The notes under the pieces were generated by a model, which searched no databases, had not been told where the DNA came from, and saw only the letters and a list, made by a program, of their open reading frames with translations. From assembly GCA_027563935.2 (NCBI GenBank), contig JANVAS020000203.1, positions 2,728,001-2,792,000 on the forward strand: a DNA stretch of 64,000 bases, given 5' to 3'. The translations under genes were made by a program, and so were the position numbers. The DNA comes from Costus lasius (lineage: Eukaryota > Streptophyta > Magnoliopsida > Zingiberales > Costaceae). Shown here piece by piece: positions 50,539 through 63,057 of the stretch. The stretch's first letter is position 1, and the number at the start of each line of letters is the position of its first letter.

Positions 50539-53500
50539 ATGGTGCGACCAAGAGCTAGCAGTAGCAACGGTGATCAACAGCCTGATCTGAGGCAGACCAT
50601 GGAGGCTATGACTGCTATGATGCAACAACAGAACGCATTCATTCAGCAGCAAACTCAGATGATGCAGCAGCAGCAGGCGCAGCACATGGAGGTTCAGCAA
50701 CAGTTATTGCAGCGGCTGTCGCAGACACAGTCTCAGTCACAGGCACAACCGGCTGGTTCTCCTCTGGGTGATGGCGCACATCAACGATATGCTCGGTTGG
50801 TTCGAGAGTTTCAGCACCTGAACCCGACTGCATTTTATGGTAGTCCGGGGCCTAGAGCTGCTGAGGATTGGCTTTTGACACTGGAGAAGATTTTCCAGGT
50901 TTTGCGCTGTGATGATGCAGACAAGCTATGTTTGTCTGTCTTTATGTTGCGTGGAGATGCTGAAGACTGGTGGAAGGGAGTCGTCAGACTGGCGGCAACT
51001 GAATCCAGAGATGTTGATTGGCAGTACTTCATGATGAAGTTCAATGCCAAGTTTTTCCCCTCTAGCTTATCTGAGGAGCGCGAGGTGGAGTTTATTCATC
51101 TTGAGCAGGGCGACATGACGGTGGATCGGTATGAGGCCACATTCGCTCGGTTGTCGGGGTATGCTCCTCACTTAGTCAACACCGAGGAAAGAAGAGCCAA
51201 GAAGTTTCAGCGGGGTTTGAGGAAAGATATCAGGACAAGGGTAGCTATGCTACACTTGGAAACTTATGCTGAAGTGGTAGACAGGGCTCGCACTGCTGAG
51301 AGGTGCATTGCGGAGATGGCTGCAGATATTATTCCAGTCACTGCACCCGCCCCTACTTCTGTGACTTACGCACCCACTCTGGGTGGTAAGGATAAGAAGA
51401 ATTTCAAGAGGAAGAAAGACAATAAGGGCAGATACCAACCTTATCAGAAGCCAGCCAGCACAGTTTCTCAGAATGGCAAGAAGTGTCTCCACTGTGGGAG
51501 CACTAAACATCAGGATAATGAGTGCTACAGGAAGACTGGCGCTTGCTTCAGATGTGGTAAGGCGGGGCATATGATTAGGGACTGTCCTATGCCGGATGCT
51601 AGAGGACAGGGTCAGGGTGAGAAGCCTACTGTGCAGACTCGCGTGTATGCCATCGCGGAGAGGGATGCTTCGGCTTCGAAGTCCGTGGTGGAAGGTACAC
51701 TTTATGTGTTTAGTTATTTGGCACGCATTCTTTTTGATCCTGGTGCCAATTTATCCTTTGTGTCTGCATGTTTTGCATCATGTCTGCCTGTGTTGCCTAG
51801 GATACTTGATTTCTGTATTTCTGTTCATACACCTATGGGTGAGGCCGTATTTACAGATATAACATACCCTGACTGTTTGATTAAGGTAGAAGGATATGAT
51901 TTACCTATTGATTTGATTAGTCTTTCTATGAAAGACTATGACATCATTCTGGGCATGGATTGGCTGTCTGCCTATCATGCTACTTTAGATTGTTTTGAAA
52001 AGCTAATTACTCTGCATTTAAGTGATGGACAGCAATTGGTTATCCAAGGCCGGATTTCAGAACAAGGGCCTTTGGTGATATCTCATCTGCAGGCCAGGAA
52101 GCTTTTAGCCCAGGGCTGCAAGGGGTATCTGGCGCATGTCAAGGTGCAGACTGAGCCTGATTTGGATCTGGCTAAAATTCCTGTGGTAAGAGAGTTTGCT
52201 GACGTCTTCTCAGATTTATCTGGGTTACCACCTAGCAGAGAAGTTGAGTTTGGTATCGAGTTGTTGCCAGGCACAGCACCGATATCTAAAGCTCCTTACA
52301 GGATGGCAACTTCAGAACTGACAGAGCTGAAGAAGCAACTGGAAGAACTATTAGAGAAGGGGTATATTCGGCCCAGTGTTTCTCCATGGGGAGCACCTGT
52401 GTTATTTGTGAAGAAGAAGGATGGTACTTTGCGCATGTGCATCGATTACCGTCAACTCAATCAAGTGACTGCTAAGAATAAGTACCCATTACCCCGTATT
52501 GATGATCTCTTTGATCAGTTGCAGGGTGCTACTGTATTCTCTAAAATTGACCTGAGGTCTGGCTATTATCAGATGAGTGTTCGGGAGGAGGATGTACCTA
52601 AAACTGCATTCAGGACCAGGTATGGGCACTATGAATTTCTTGTTATGCCCTTTGGACTGACAAATGCTCCTGCGGTGTTTATGGATCTGATGAACAGGGT
52701 ATTTCATGAGCTTCTGGATAAATGTGTGGTCGTCTTCATTGATGATATTCTGATCTACTCCAAGAATGCGCAAGACCACTCTCAGGATTTGCGCAAGGTG
52801 CTGGAGATTCTGCGGCTGAAGCGGCTATATGCTAAGGCCAGCAAATGTGAGTTCTGGCTAGATCAGATTGGTTTTCTGGGACACATTATTTCTAGCCAGG
52901 GTGTGTCTGTGGATCCAGTGAAGGTGGAGGCCATTCTTCACTGGGGAAGACCAACTACAGCGACTGAGGTCAGAAGTTTTCTGGGCTTAGCTGGATACTA
53001 CCGCCGCTTTGTGGAGGGTTTTTCCAAGCTGGCAGGTCCTCTGACTAAGCTAACTAGAAAGAATCTGAAGTTTGAGTGGTCTGATGATTGTGAGTCTAGT
53101 TTTCAGGAACTGAAAAAGAGACTGACCAGTGCTCCTATCCTCATCATTCCCTGTGATGGAGAGAAGTTCATTGTTTACACTGATGCCTCTGGTAAGGGTC
53201 TGGGTGCTGTACTGATGCAGCAAGGAAAAGTAGTCGCTTATGCTTCAAGGCAACTCAAAGATTACGAAGTAAACTACCCCACTCATGATCTGGAGTTGGC
53301 AGCTGTAGTTTTTGCCTTGAAAATCTGGAGGCACTATCTGTTTGGACAGACATTTGAATTGTTTACAGATCACCAGAGCTTGAAGTATATCTTCACTCAG
53401 AAAGAGCTGAATATGAGACAGAGGCGATGGCTTGAATTGATAAAGGATTATGACTTCACCATCCAATATCAGTCTGGTAAAGCCAATGTGGTGGCTGATG

Positions 53501-55089
53501 CGCTTAGTCGGTATCCTGTGACTCAGATAGCTGCACTGCGAGTCCAGGAGTGGCGACTATTGCAGGAGTTCAATGACATGCATCTGAGTGTGACTCCGGG
53601 TGAGAGAGGCGGTCTTCTGGCTTCTCTCAGGGTTCAGTCAGACTTACTGCAGAGACTGAGATCAGGGCAGCAGTCAGATCAGGATATTCTACGGTGGAAA
53701 GAGAGGTCTGAGCAAGGCTGGGATGAGAATTTCAGTATGTCGGATGATGGTCTCCTCAGATTTCGTGGAAGGGTCTGTGTCCCTGAGGACCCTGAGTTGA
53801 GAAATGAAATTCTTAAGGAAAGTCATTGCACTAAGTATACCGTTCATCCTGGTAGTACCAAGATGTATCAGGATCTGAAAAAGACTTTCTGGTGGCATGG
53901 TATGAAGAAGGATGTGCATTTGTTTGTGTCCAGATGTTTGACTTGCCAAACCGTGAAGGCTGAGCATCAGAGGCCGGGCGGTTTGATGCAGTCTCTCCCT
54001 ATTCCTCAGTGGAAGTGGGAGCATATCAGTATGGACTTTGTGTGTGGGCTGCCCAATACCAGAAGGAATCATGATGCCGTATGGGTGATTGTGGACAGGC
54101 TCACGAAGTCAGCTCACTTCTTACCGATCAAAATGACTTACAGTTTGGATCGGTTAGCAAAACTGTACATCGATGAGATTGTCAGATTACATGGAGTTCC
54201 CTTGGACATTGTCTCTGATCGTGATCCTCGATTTCTATCCAGGTTTTGGAAGAAATTACAGGAAGATTTGGGAACTAATCTGAGTTTCAGCACTGCATAT
54301 CATCCTCAATCTGATGGTCAGACAGAGAGAACTATTCAGACACTTGAGGATCTTCTGAGATCTTATGTGATTGACTGGTCTGTTGAGTGGGATCTGGACT
54401 TATCACTGATAGAGTTCACCTACAACAATAGCTTCCACTCTAGCATACAGATGGCTCCGTATGAGGCCCTATATGGGAGGAAATGCAGAACACCTATATG
54501 CTGGGAGGAAACTGGGGACAGAACAGTGCTAAAGTCTGATGCTGTTCAGGAAGCCACTGAGAAGATCAGAGAAATTCAGAAAAAGATGAAGATTGCTCAG
54601 GATAGACAGAGGAGTTATGCTGATGTGAGGCGGCGTCCTCTTGAGTTTTTGGTGGGAGAGCATGTTTTCCTAAAGGTCTCGCCTATGAAAGGGGTGATGA
54701 GATTTGGGAAGAGAGGAAAATTGAGTCCCAGGTACATTGGTCCCTTTGATATCATTGAGAGGATTGGACCTGTGGCATACCGACTTGCTTTGCCCCCATC
54801 ACTGGAACACCTCCATAATGTGTTCCATGTTTCTGCACTCAGAAAATATTGTTCTGATCCTTCTCATGTTCTGGAGTTGGAACCTCTCCTGCTTGAAGAG
54901 AACATGACTTTTGTGGTGAAACCTCTCAGAATTGAAGATAGAAAAGACAAAGTGCTGAGGAATAAGGTTATTCCACTTGTGAAAGTCATCTGGGGAAATC
55001 AGTCTGTTGAAGAAGCCTCTTGGGAGGTTGAAGCAGATATGAGAAAGGAGCATCCTCACCTGTTTAGTGACGGGCTTGGTCAGCTTTAG
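50539..55089 (+). CDS. gag-pol: Gypsy gag-pol polyprotein of C (Tekay-like), intact
   Basis: 1,516 codons from the ATG at 50539 ([11 protein letters not shown]); an upstream in-frame ATG at 50500 would add 13 hydrophobic residues and seems less likely. Domains (residues from 50539): Gln-rich N-terminus, gag about 80-260, CX2CX3HX5C-like and [14 protein letters not shown] knuckles about 315-350, protease about 385-485 with FDPGAN (Pro in the usual D-S/T-G triad), RT about 580-770 with FIDD, RNase H about 875-985 ([15 protein letters not shown]), integrase zinc finger (H...H...CLTC) and core with MDF Asp, SDRDPRF Asp and QTERTIQ Glu, then a GPF module and chromodomain-like tail [15 protein letters not shown]. 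Produces particle, enzymes and target-site recognition. Uninterrupted and thus potentially functional. Confidence 0.93.
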   Translation: MVRPRASSSNGDQQPDLRQTMEAMTAMMQQQNAFIQQQTQMMQQQQAQHMEVQQQLLQRLSQTQSQSQAQPAGSPLGDGAHQRYARLVREFQHLNPTAFYGSPGPRAAEDWLLTLEKIFQVLRCDDADKLCLSVFMLRGDAEDWWKGVVRLAATESRDVDWQYFMMKFNAKFFPSSLSEEREVEFIHLEQGDMTVDRYEATFARLSGYAPHLVNTEERRAKKFQRGLRKDIRTRVAMLHLETYAEVVDRARTAERCIAEMAADIIPVTAPAPTSVTYAPTLGGKDKKNFKRKKDNKGRYQPYQKPASTVSQNGKKCLHCGSTKHQDNECYRKTGACFRCGKAGHMIRDCPMPDARGQGQGEKPTVQTRVYAIAERDASASKSVVEGTLYVFSYLARILFDPGANLSFVSACFASCLPVLPRILDFCISVHTPMGEAVFTDITYPDCLIKVEGYDLPIDLISLSMKDYDIILGMDWLSAYHATLDCFEKLITLHLSDGQQLVIQGRISEQGPLVISHLQARKLLAQGCKGYLAHVKVQTEPDLDLAKIPVVREFADVFSDLSGLPPSREVEFGIELLPGTAPISKAPYRMATSELTELKKQLEELLEKGYIRPSVSPWGAPVLFVKKKDGTLRMCIDYRQLNQVTAKNKYPLPRIDDLFDQLQGATVFSKIDLRSGYYQMSVREEDVPKTAFRTRYGHYEFLVMPFGLTNAPAVFMDLMNRVFHELLDKCVVVFIDDILIYSKNAQDHSQDLRKVLEILRLKRLYAKASKCEFWLDQIGFLGHIISSQGVSVDPVKVEAILHWGRPTTATEVRSFLGLAGYYRRFVEGFSKLAGPLTKLTRKNLKFEWSDDCESSFQELKKRLTSAPILIIPCDGEKFIVYTDASGKGLGAVLMQQGKVVAYASRQLKDYEVNYPTHDLELAAVVFALKIWRHYLFGQTFELFTDHQSLKYIFTQKELNMRQRRWLELIKDYDFTIQYQSGKANVVADALSRYPVTQIAALRVQEWRLLQEFNDMHLSVTPGERGGLLASLRVQSDLLQRLRSGQQSDQDILRWKERSEQGWDENFSMSDDGLLRFRGRVCVPEDPELRNEILKESHCTKYTVHPGSTKMYQDLKKTFWWHGMKKDVHLFVSRCLTCQTVKAEHQRPGGLMQSLPIPQWKWEHISMDFVCGLPNTRRNHDAVWVIVDRLTKSAHFLPIKMTYSLDRLAKLYIDEIVRLHGVPLDIVSDRDPRFLSRFWKKLQEDLGTNLSFSTAYHPQSDGQTERTIQTLEDLLRSYVIDWSVEWDLDLSLIEFTYNNSFHSSIQMAPYEALYGRKCRTPICWEETGDRTVLKSDAVQEATEKIREIQKKMKIAQDRQRSYADVRRRPLEFLVGEHVFLKVSPMKGVMRFGKRGKLSPRYIGPFDIIERIGPVAYRLALPPSLEHLHNVFHVSALRKYCSDPSHVLELEPLLLEENMTFVVKPLRIEDRKDKVLRNKVIPLVKVIWGNQSVEEASWEVEADMRKEHPHLFSDGLGQL

Positions 55090-55105
55090 AGGACTAAAGC
55101 TCTAT

Positions 55106-55118
55106 AAGGGGGGGAGGA
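55106..55118 (+). other. Polypurine tract of C
   Basis: AAGGGGGGGAGGA immediately before the 3' LTR. Confidence 0.9.
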
Positions 55119-58100
55119 TGTAACGCCCTTGATTTTCTGAATTATGATTTAAGGTTAGAAATTCAGTTTCTGTATTTTTATCGGTTAAAATTTAGGGATT
55201 TTTGCCTAATTGTAGGACTTTTTCCTACAGGGCAAAAATAATTATTTTCGTTGGGGCTTCGAACCCTCAACCTTGACTATTTGCTCCTGGAATTCTTCCA
55301 CCATGGTGGCGCATATTTCTGTGTTATTGGAGTGGCGCATGGTGGTTAAGCCCAGGTAAGCCCATTAAAGCCGATTTCCACTTAAGTTAATTGGGTTATT
55401 GGATCTTGGATCCGTTTGGGGTGGAAAAAAAAAAAATAAAAAAAAAGGGGGAAAATTCGTGAGAGCTCCTCTCCCTCACGATTTTTGGTTTGTTTCTTGC
55501 CCTAGCCGCCTGTGTTGTCGCCCCTCACTGTGCTTGGCGCTCCTGCAAAATTTCTGACGCTGGTGGTGGCAGACTGGTGGTGGACGAACTTTCTGGAGAC
55601 CCCTGATCCCCTGTTTTGGCGTTTTCTCTGTGGGCGATTTTTCTGGTGAGTAATTCGATCCTAAGGAGTCTAATCCGAATTAAAATTCGTTATTTGCCAT
55701 GATTATTCGTATGGGGTTGAATTCAAATAATTATAGGGTTTTAAAATCCTGTTCTGCTGAAATCTGCATTCGTTAATCTGACCTTTGTGTACTATAACCC
55801 CAATATCTCATGGTCTATAGATCCAAATCGCACGAAATAAATTTTGTATGAAACTAGATACATTCGGCTTTAATTTGAATCTGATATCGACCATATCCGA
55901 GCTGTATTCGTATTTCAATCTGTATTGCAATCTAGCTGTACAAAATCAGTTTTCTGGAAATCTGGATTTCGACCTTTATGTGTTCGAACCATCATATCTC
56001 CCTAGGTATAGCTCGAAATCTTGTCAAATCAGTTTTATTAGACCGTAGGCTCGAAGAGCTTTATTTTGACTCCCATAACGCCTATTTTCGATTAGTTATT
56101 GGATCTGAAATAAATGTCGCAAGTCTGATATATGAATCTGTTTTCTTGAAATCTGAAATTCTGACCTTCTTATGTTCGAACCCTTATATCTTCCTGTCTA
56201 AAATTCGAAATCTTGTGAAACCAGTTTTATTGGAAACTAGATTCAGAGAGCTTCATTTTGAATACAATATTGACTAGCTTTGGTTCGAAATTGGACTAAA
56301 AATATATTTTGCAAACTGACAATATAAATCTGCTATGTTTTGGTTAGACGAATATTCCTTTGTGAGAAAAATTTACATTGTATGGTTTAACCTCTTAAAT
56401 TGTGGTCTGTAGTTCTTCTAAAATTTATTTGTTTGATGAGAAATTTTAGAGAAAACAAAATTGGGGATTTAACTAAGAACTTAGGAATTTTCGAAAATAT
56501 AGTTCGAGCCAATTTTGGGGCTTTTGTCAATTTTCTTCACAAACGTGTAATTAAAATTATCTGTAGTGGGGGACTGAAATTAATTACATGAAATTTGTAC
56601 GTTCTGTTAAGGTTCTGAAAGTGGCGCCCCTTACAGTAATTTTATAGCTCACGGTTTTAGGAATTTTGAGGAGATTATTTCATGAATAATTTCTGTTCTG
56701 TATTTAAATGTTTGTTATATGAATAATTTCTGTTCTGTATTTAATTGTTTGTTATGTGGATATTTCCTGTTCTGTTTATATGTTGTGAAGTTTCTGAAAA
56801 CCTTGAATGTGTTAAAACATTTGTGAGAACATAGAATGGTTTGACATGAATTAAGGTTAGTTGTAAGGAATTCACTCATATAATTTCTGTTCTGTGTTTA
56901 AGGACTGGATATTGGGGTGTGTCATTTTCTGGTTTGTTAGACTTTGGGCATAATGTAAGAATTAAGTAGTGGTTGATCCTACTTCTCTGTTTCAGTATAA
57001 TCTGTTCTGTAAAATTATGCCCTAGTGTAGCACTCTTCCGTGTCCTTACCCTCCTTCTGTGGCGCTGTAATGGTGCTGATAGTCTACTACGACCCTTGAG
57101 ACACTATTTCTGTTCTGGGTATTGGAGGCCAGAGTGCCACGTCCTGACAAGACGGGGGCCACCCACTGATACCTCCTCTACCATTCAGTTCTGGGTTTTG
57201 GAGGCCAGAGTGCCACGTCCTAACAAGACGGGGGCCACCCACTGATACCTCCTCTACCATTCAGTTCTGGGTTTTGGAGGCCAGAGTGCCACGTCCTAAC
57301 AAGACGGGGGCCACCCACTGATACCTCCTCTACCATTCAGTTCTGGGTTTTGGAGGCCAGAGTGCCACGTCCTAACAAGACGGGGGCCACCCACTGATAC
57401 CTCCTCTACCATTCTGTTCTGGGTATTGGAGACCAGAGTGCCACGTCCTGACAAGACGGGGGCCACCCACTGATATCTCCTCTACCATTCTGTTTCTGAT
57501 ATGCATGCATTGTCTCGTCCTCGGCAGAGGTGGGGTCAGACCTTCTGTGGTCATCAGGCCTTCTGTGGCCTTTCTGTTTCCGATGTAGACTATCCGTTTG
57601 GACTCTGAAAATTCTGATTTTCTGTATGTCAGTTCTGATTTCTGTAGTTCTGTTTCGATCTGTATTTAGATGTATTAGGCGGTGTGGTTAGTTGGTATGG
57701 GTTGGTATATTCATATCCTACCTGTTTGATGCCTATTGTTACAAGTATCTGTATTTGATTGTGTTTGTTTCTGATATGAGCATGCATGTTAAGTTGATTT
57801 ATCTTATCTGTTAAATAAAAAGAATTTCAACTTAAGTATGATATTTTTGATGTGTACTATGGATGACTTTTAGTGTCTTTTACTCACTGAGCTTTTTAGC
57901 TCACCTCCGTTGTTTAAATGTTTTCAGGTGAGACATCAAGACAGTAATTGCTACAGCTAATATGACGCTAATGTTTGATGTCATTTCTAAGAATAGTCTT
58001 CTAAAGATTTATCAGGCCTGCGTGCCTAATTTATTATGACCTATATGACATGTTTTATCTCCTGAGGGCTTATGCCTGTTTTCAGGATATTATATTATAG

Positions 58101-58521
58101 TTGTTTCGTTTAAATTATTGGATACAAGTCTTGGATTCTTTTATTGAATTGGTTCTTATTTTGAAATGTCCGATTTGAGATGTGTAACCGAATTTGTGTT
58201 GTTTATTTTAGTATCTGAATAATCAGTTCTGTATATTTCTGAAATTCCACATATGTGTAGTGTGGACGTTTGTTGTTGTTACAAGATATGTGTGTCTGTG
58301 CAGCAGTAGTTTAGAATACTTGCTGCCGGATTTTTTTCTGGATTTCCGGATTTCTATTTCCTAGTAATCGATCCTATTCAGTTCTGTGCGGTTTTCTGTT
58401 CCGTAGTAATGTCCTTCGATGCCGCTTTCTTCTTGTGTTTTAATGGAAGAGTAAAAAAAAATTTTTGAAACCCCGTATTTTACTTGTATGCGTGTGGGGT
58501 GTGATTCTGAGGGTTGTTACA
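55119..58521 (+). repeat. 3' LTR of C
   Basis: 3,403 bp, nearly identical to the 5' LTR (offset 8,126). It carries the same five 76-bp units at 57108-57490. Ends GGTTGTTACA (GGATGTTACA in the 5' copy). Confidence 0.95.
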
Positions 58522-58526
58522 CCTGA
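58522..58526. repeat. Target-site duplication of C, right copy
   Basis: CCTGA, identical to 46988-46992. Confidence 0.95.
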
Positions 58527-59163
58527 TAGTAAGAAGATAAAAGACCGTTAAAATCCAAAGCTAATATATCAAGCACGTAATGCCTTCTGACGCGAAACCT
58601 CACTGTTCTGACTATCGTTGGAGCCGTGTTGAACCCACTCAGTGGGCACGTCCATCTATCTTCAGACGGTGCGCGATTACACCTGCGTGTTACAGAGTAG
58701 GGATTTATCCCTTCTCGTTGCTCAGCATAGCACGTGGTGGTCCAGGGAGTAGGTCAGGTCAGCTTGACCATGTAGGCTACATATGTGGCGCATATGGTAG
58801 CACATGGAGGCAGCCATCTGAGGGATCAGAGACTGTGTTGTACCAACTCAGTTGGCACAGTCTGCTGGATTGCCCAGATGAAGGGGAATCGCACGGGTTG
58901 GCGATTGGCTGGGACAGCCTACCAGAAATTAGTGCTTGTCATCTCTGTGCATCTTATCTCGCCTGAGCGGGACGCGGAGACCAAGTATGAAATCTGGATC
59001 CCATCTCACTAAAAGAGTGTTACTCTTTCGGACTGTTTACTGGATTTTTCAGTCAGACAAAATAGTGAGAAAAGAATCTTTCTTAAGTCCTGGATTGATT
59101 CTGAACATTGATACTAACCTTGCTGTTCTTGCATTGTTGTAGATAACTGCAGCAACGAACACC
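58527..59163 (+). other. Second part of B leader with three hairpins
   Basis: Matches the A leader. Hairpins CCCAC/GTGGG at 58634-58646, CCAAC/GTTGG at 58843-58855, CTCGC/GCGGG at 58958-58971. The ORF at 58580-58966 is not supported as coding: its A counterpart differs in frame. Confidence 0.8.
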
Positions 59164-62100
59164 ATGAGCTTCAATGTGCGATCCCTACTGGAAAGGGAGA
59201 AGTTTGCTGGGCCGAACTTCTCTGACTGGTTCGGACACCTTAAGATCGTTCTTAAGGCAGAGAGGAAACTGTATGTCCTCGAGACGGCGATACCGCCGCA
59301 GCCCGCTCCGAACGCCGCAAGGGCGGTTCGGGATGCCTATGAAAAGCACGTCAATGATAGCATTGATGTCGCTTGCCTGATGCTAGCGTCTATGACGCCA
59401 CCGCTGCAGCGTCAGCATGAGGATATGTCGGCTATAGAGATTATAGCGAACCTCAAGATGCTGTATGCTGCACAGGCGAGGACAGAACGCTATAATCTGA
59501 CAAAGCTCTTCTTTCTGAGCAAACTGGCTGAGGGGAGCCCAGTGGGAGCTCACGTGCTCAAGATGATTGGGCACAAGGAGGCTCTGGAGAAACTGGGGCA
59601 TACCATCAACCAGGAGCTTGCTGTTGATATTATTCTGCAGTCTCTCCCGCCCTCTTTCGATGCGTTCATCATTAATTTTAATATGAACAAAATCGATTGC
59701 ACGCCGGCAGAGCTGCTGAATATGCTCTTGACAACTGAGGAAACTCTGAAGGGTAAGCCTTCAACCTCTGTCTTAATGGTTCCTTCTAGGAACAAGAAGA
59801 AGGGGAAGAAGGGCAAGGCCCCTGTCAAGAATTACAGCAAGGCTCTGAAACAGAAGGTGAAGCGGTCGAAGGATAACAGGTGTTTCCACTGTGGCCAGCT
59901 GGGTCACTGGAAAAAGGACTGTAAAGCGCTCCAAGGAGATAAGAGGGGAAGCATTGCTTCTGGCTCAGGTATATTCGTGACTGAAGTCATGTTTTCATCT
60001 TCTTCAATATCATGGGTGTTGGACACTGCATGTGGAGTTCACATTTGTTCAAATGTACAGGAACTCAAGAGAAGAAGGCAGGTGGGACAGCATGAGGTAG
60101 ACCTACGAGTTGAAAACGGGGCACGGGTTGCTGCTGTTGCTGTAGGAGACTATTTCATTTCTTTACCATCTGGCATTGTATTGGAATTAAACAATTGTTA
60201 TTTTGTACCCAGTATTACCAAGAATATTATCTCTATTCCTGCTCTTGTCAGGAAAGGATTTGCCTTTGAATGCAAAATTTCAAAGTGTGTTTTATCTTAT
60301 GATAATATTGTGTATGCAACTAGTTCAATCAACAATGGGTTATTCATGTTGGACATGGAATATTCTATACAAAACATTGATAATAAGAAAGCCAAGTATG
60401 CTGATGACAGCACCTTGCTATGGCATAGTCGTTTAGGCCATATAAACGAGAAGCGCATTAAGCGGTTGCATGATCATGGACTGCTGGGATCATTCTCCTA
60501 TAAGGAGATTGATACATGCAAAGCTTGTTTAATGGGTAAAATGACGAAGTCACCTTTTTCTAAGAAAGGTCAAAGGGCTTCAGGTTTACTTGACCTTATA
60601 CACAGTGATGTGTGTGGGCCATTTAGTAAACATGCCAGAGGTGGCTATCAGTACTTCATTACCTTTACTGATGATTTCAGTAGGTATGGGTATGTCTATC
60701 TGATGAGACATAAAAGTGAATCTTTTGACAAGTTCAAAGAGTTCAAGAATGAAGTACAAAATCAGCTAGGCCGAAATATCAAGGCACTTCGTTCTGATTG
60801 AGGTGGAGAATACCTAAGTCATGCATTTACTGACTATCTGAAGGAGTGTGGGATTATCTCACAGCTCACTCCGCCAGGAACACCGCAATGGAATGGTGTG
60901 TCCGAGAGGAGAAATAGAACGTTACTTGATATGGTTCGTTCTATGATGAGTCAGGCCACTCTTCCATACTCCTTTTGGGGTTTTGCACTGGAAACAGCTG
61001 CAAAGGTACTAAACCGAGTGCCATCTAAGGCAGTTTCAATGACGCCATATGAATTATGGTATGGGAAACAGCCAAGCTTGACATTTATCAGGATCTGGGG
61101 TTGCGAGGCTTATGTCAAAAAGCTCGCCTCTGGGAAACTAGAGAGCAGATCTGACAAATGCATCTTTGTCGGTTACCCTAAGGAAACTAAGGGTTATTAT
61201 TTCTTCGATCCCAAGGAGAACAAAGTTTTTGTTGCTCGGACGGCCATATTCCTTGAGAAGGAGTTTCTTCTGCAAGAGGCCAGTGGGAGAGAAATAAAGC
61301 TGGATGAAAATCCAGAGGAAGGACAAAGTAGTCAAGCTCAGTTGGATGAGCCTGAGCCGGTAGATCAGGTTATTGAACAACCTGAGGCTCAGATAACACG
61401 GGAACCGCGAAGATCGGGAAGGATCCGTCGACAGCCTGAGCGCTATGACGGAGTCTACATCATTGATAATGATGAACCCCTAACTTATGCGGATGCGGTC
61501 AGTGGACCGGAGTCAGCTAGATGGCTTGATGCTATGCGAGCCGAGATGGACTCCATGTCAGATAACCAAGTCTGGGATTTGGTTGATCCGCCTCCGGGAG
61601 TAATCCCTATAGGCTGTAAATGGATCTTCAAGAAGAAGATTGACATGGATGGTAACGTGGTTACCTATAAAGGCAGGCTAGTTGCGAAAGGTTTCAAACA
61701 AATCTACGGGATAGATTATGATGAAACTTTCTCACCTGTAGCTATGTTCAAGTCTATTCGGATTCTTTTCGCGATAGCTGCATATTATGATTATGAGATC
61801 TGGCAGATGGATGTGAAGACAGCTTTCCTTAATGGAAATCTGGATGAGGATGTGTATATGACACAACCTGAGGGTTTCACTAATCCAGCAGATCGTCATA
61901 AAATATGCAAGTTAAAGAAATCCATTTATGGATTGAAACAAGCATCTAGGAGCTGGAATATTCGTTTTGATGAATCAATCTCTGAGTTTGGTTTCATCAA
62001 GAACGAAGATGACCCGTGTGTTTATAAGAGGTTTAGTGGGAGCGTAATTACATTCCTAATCCTCTACGTCGATGATATCTTAATCATTGGAAATGATATT

Positions 62101-63048
62101 CCTGAACTGCATGCTGTTAAAGCATGGTTAGGAAAATGTTTCCAGATGAAAGATCTAGGAGAAGCAGCCTATGTGTTAGGTGTAAAGATCTATAGGGATA
62201 GATCTAAGAGGCTTCTCGGGCTGTGCCAGAGTACTTACATCGATAAGGTCCTGGAGAGATTCCATTTAGAGAATTCTAAACGTGGATATCTTCCAGTCAG
62301 ACATGGTCTGAATCTTTCGAAGAGTCAGTGTCCACAAACACAGACTGAGAAAGATGAAATGGACAATACGCCTTATGCTTCGGCTATTGGGTCCATCATG
62401 TATGCGATGTTATGTACTCGCCCAGACGTCGCTTACGGGTTAAGCGTGACCAGTCGATTCCAAAGTAATCCAGGTTTGGCGCACTGGATTGCAGTCAAGA
62501 ACATTATAAAATATCTGCGGAGGACCAAAGATATGTTCTTGATATATGGTGGTCAGGAAGAACTCAGTATAGAGGGATATACTGACGCTTCGTTCCAGTC
62601 GGACCAGGATGATTTCCGATCGCAATCAGGCTATGTTTTTAGCTTGAATGGTGGAGCAGTGGTGTGGAAGAGTTTCAAACAGTCAACTGTTGCTGATTCC
62701 ACAACAGAAGCCGAGTATGTTGCAGCCTCGAAAGCATCCAAGGAGGCAGTGTGGATTCGTAAGTTCGTGAGAGAACTTGGTGTCGTTCCTTCGAGTGCTG
62801 ATCCTTTGGTTATCTTCTGTGATAACACTGGAGCAATCGCACAAGCAAAGGAACCACGGTCGCACCAGAAGTCCAAGCACATACAGAGACGGTTTCACTT
62901 GATCCGGGAGATCATTGATCGAGGCGAGATCAAAATATGCAAGGTTCATACAGATGACAATCTGGCAGACCCGCTTACCAAGCCTCTGGCGCAGCAGAAG
63001 CATGAGCAGCACTGTAATAATATGGGTTTGAGATTTCTCAACCATTAG
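59164..63048 (+). pseudogene. gag-pol: Copia gag-pol polyprotein of B, one in-frame TGA
   Basis: 1,295 codons in one frame from MSFNVRSLLEREK to TAG, broken only by TGA at 60799-60801 (codon 546). Gag about 1-200; zinc knuckle CFHCGQLGHWKKDC 240-253; protease LDTACG with Asp 287 and Ala at the usual Gly; integrase zinc finger H421, H426, C452, C455; catalytic Asp 482, Asp 545 (directly before the TGA) and Glu 581 (SERRNR). RT with YVDD and RNase H (DASFQSD, TEAEYVAASKASKEAVW) follow. A has CGA at the stop codon, so a single C-to-T change explains it. The truncated product would lack the integrase Glu, RT and RNase H. Apart from this lesion B looks young and complete. Confidence 0.92.
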
Positions 63049-63057
63049 ATTAAGTGC

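Larger units (their letters stand above)
46993..58521 (+). mobile_element. Copy C: intact Tekay/Del-like Gypsy element
   Basis: 11,529 bp with two 3,403-bp LTRs, PBS, one uninterrupted gag-pol ORF, polypurine tract and perfect 5-bp target duplication. By eye the LTRs differ at about five sites plus a shift in an A-rich tract (near 47300), so this is the youngest insertion here. Lineage is inferred from the integrase C-terminus and chromodomain-like tail typical of Tekay/Del chromoviruses. All parts for autonomous movement are visible. Confidence 0.95.

Noticed and set aside
58580..58966. 128-codon ORF in the B leader
   Set aside because: The homologous A leader does not keep the same frame throughout; the block is better explained by RNA hairpins.
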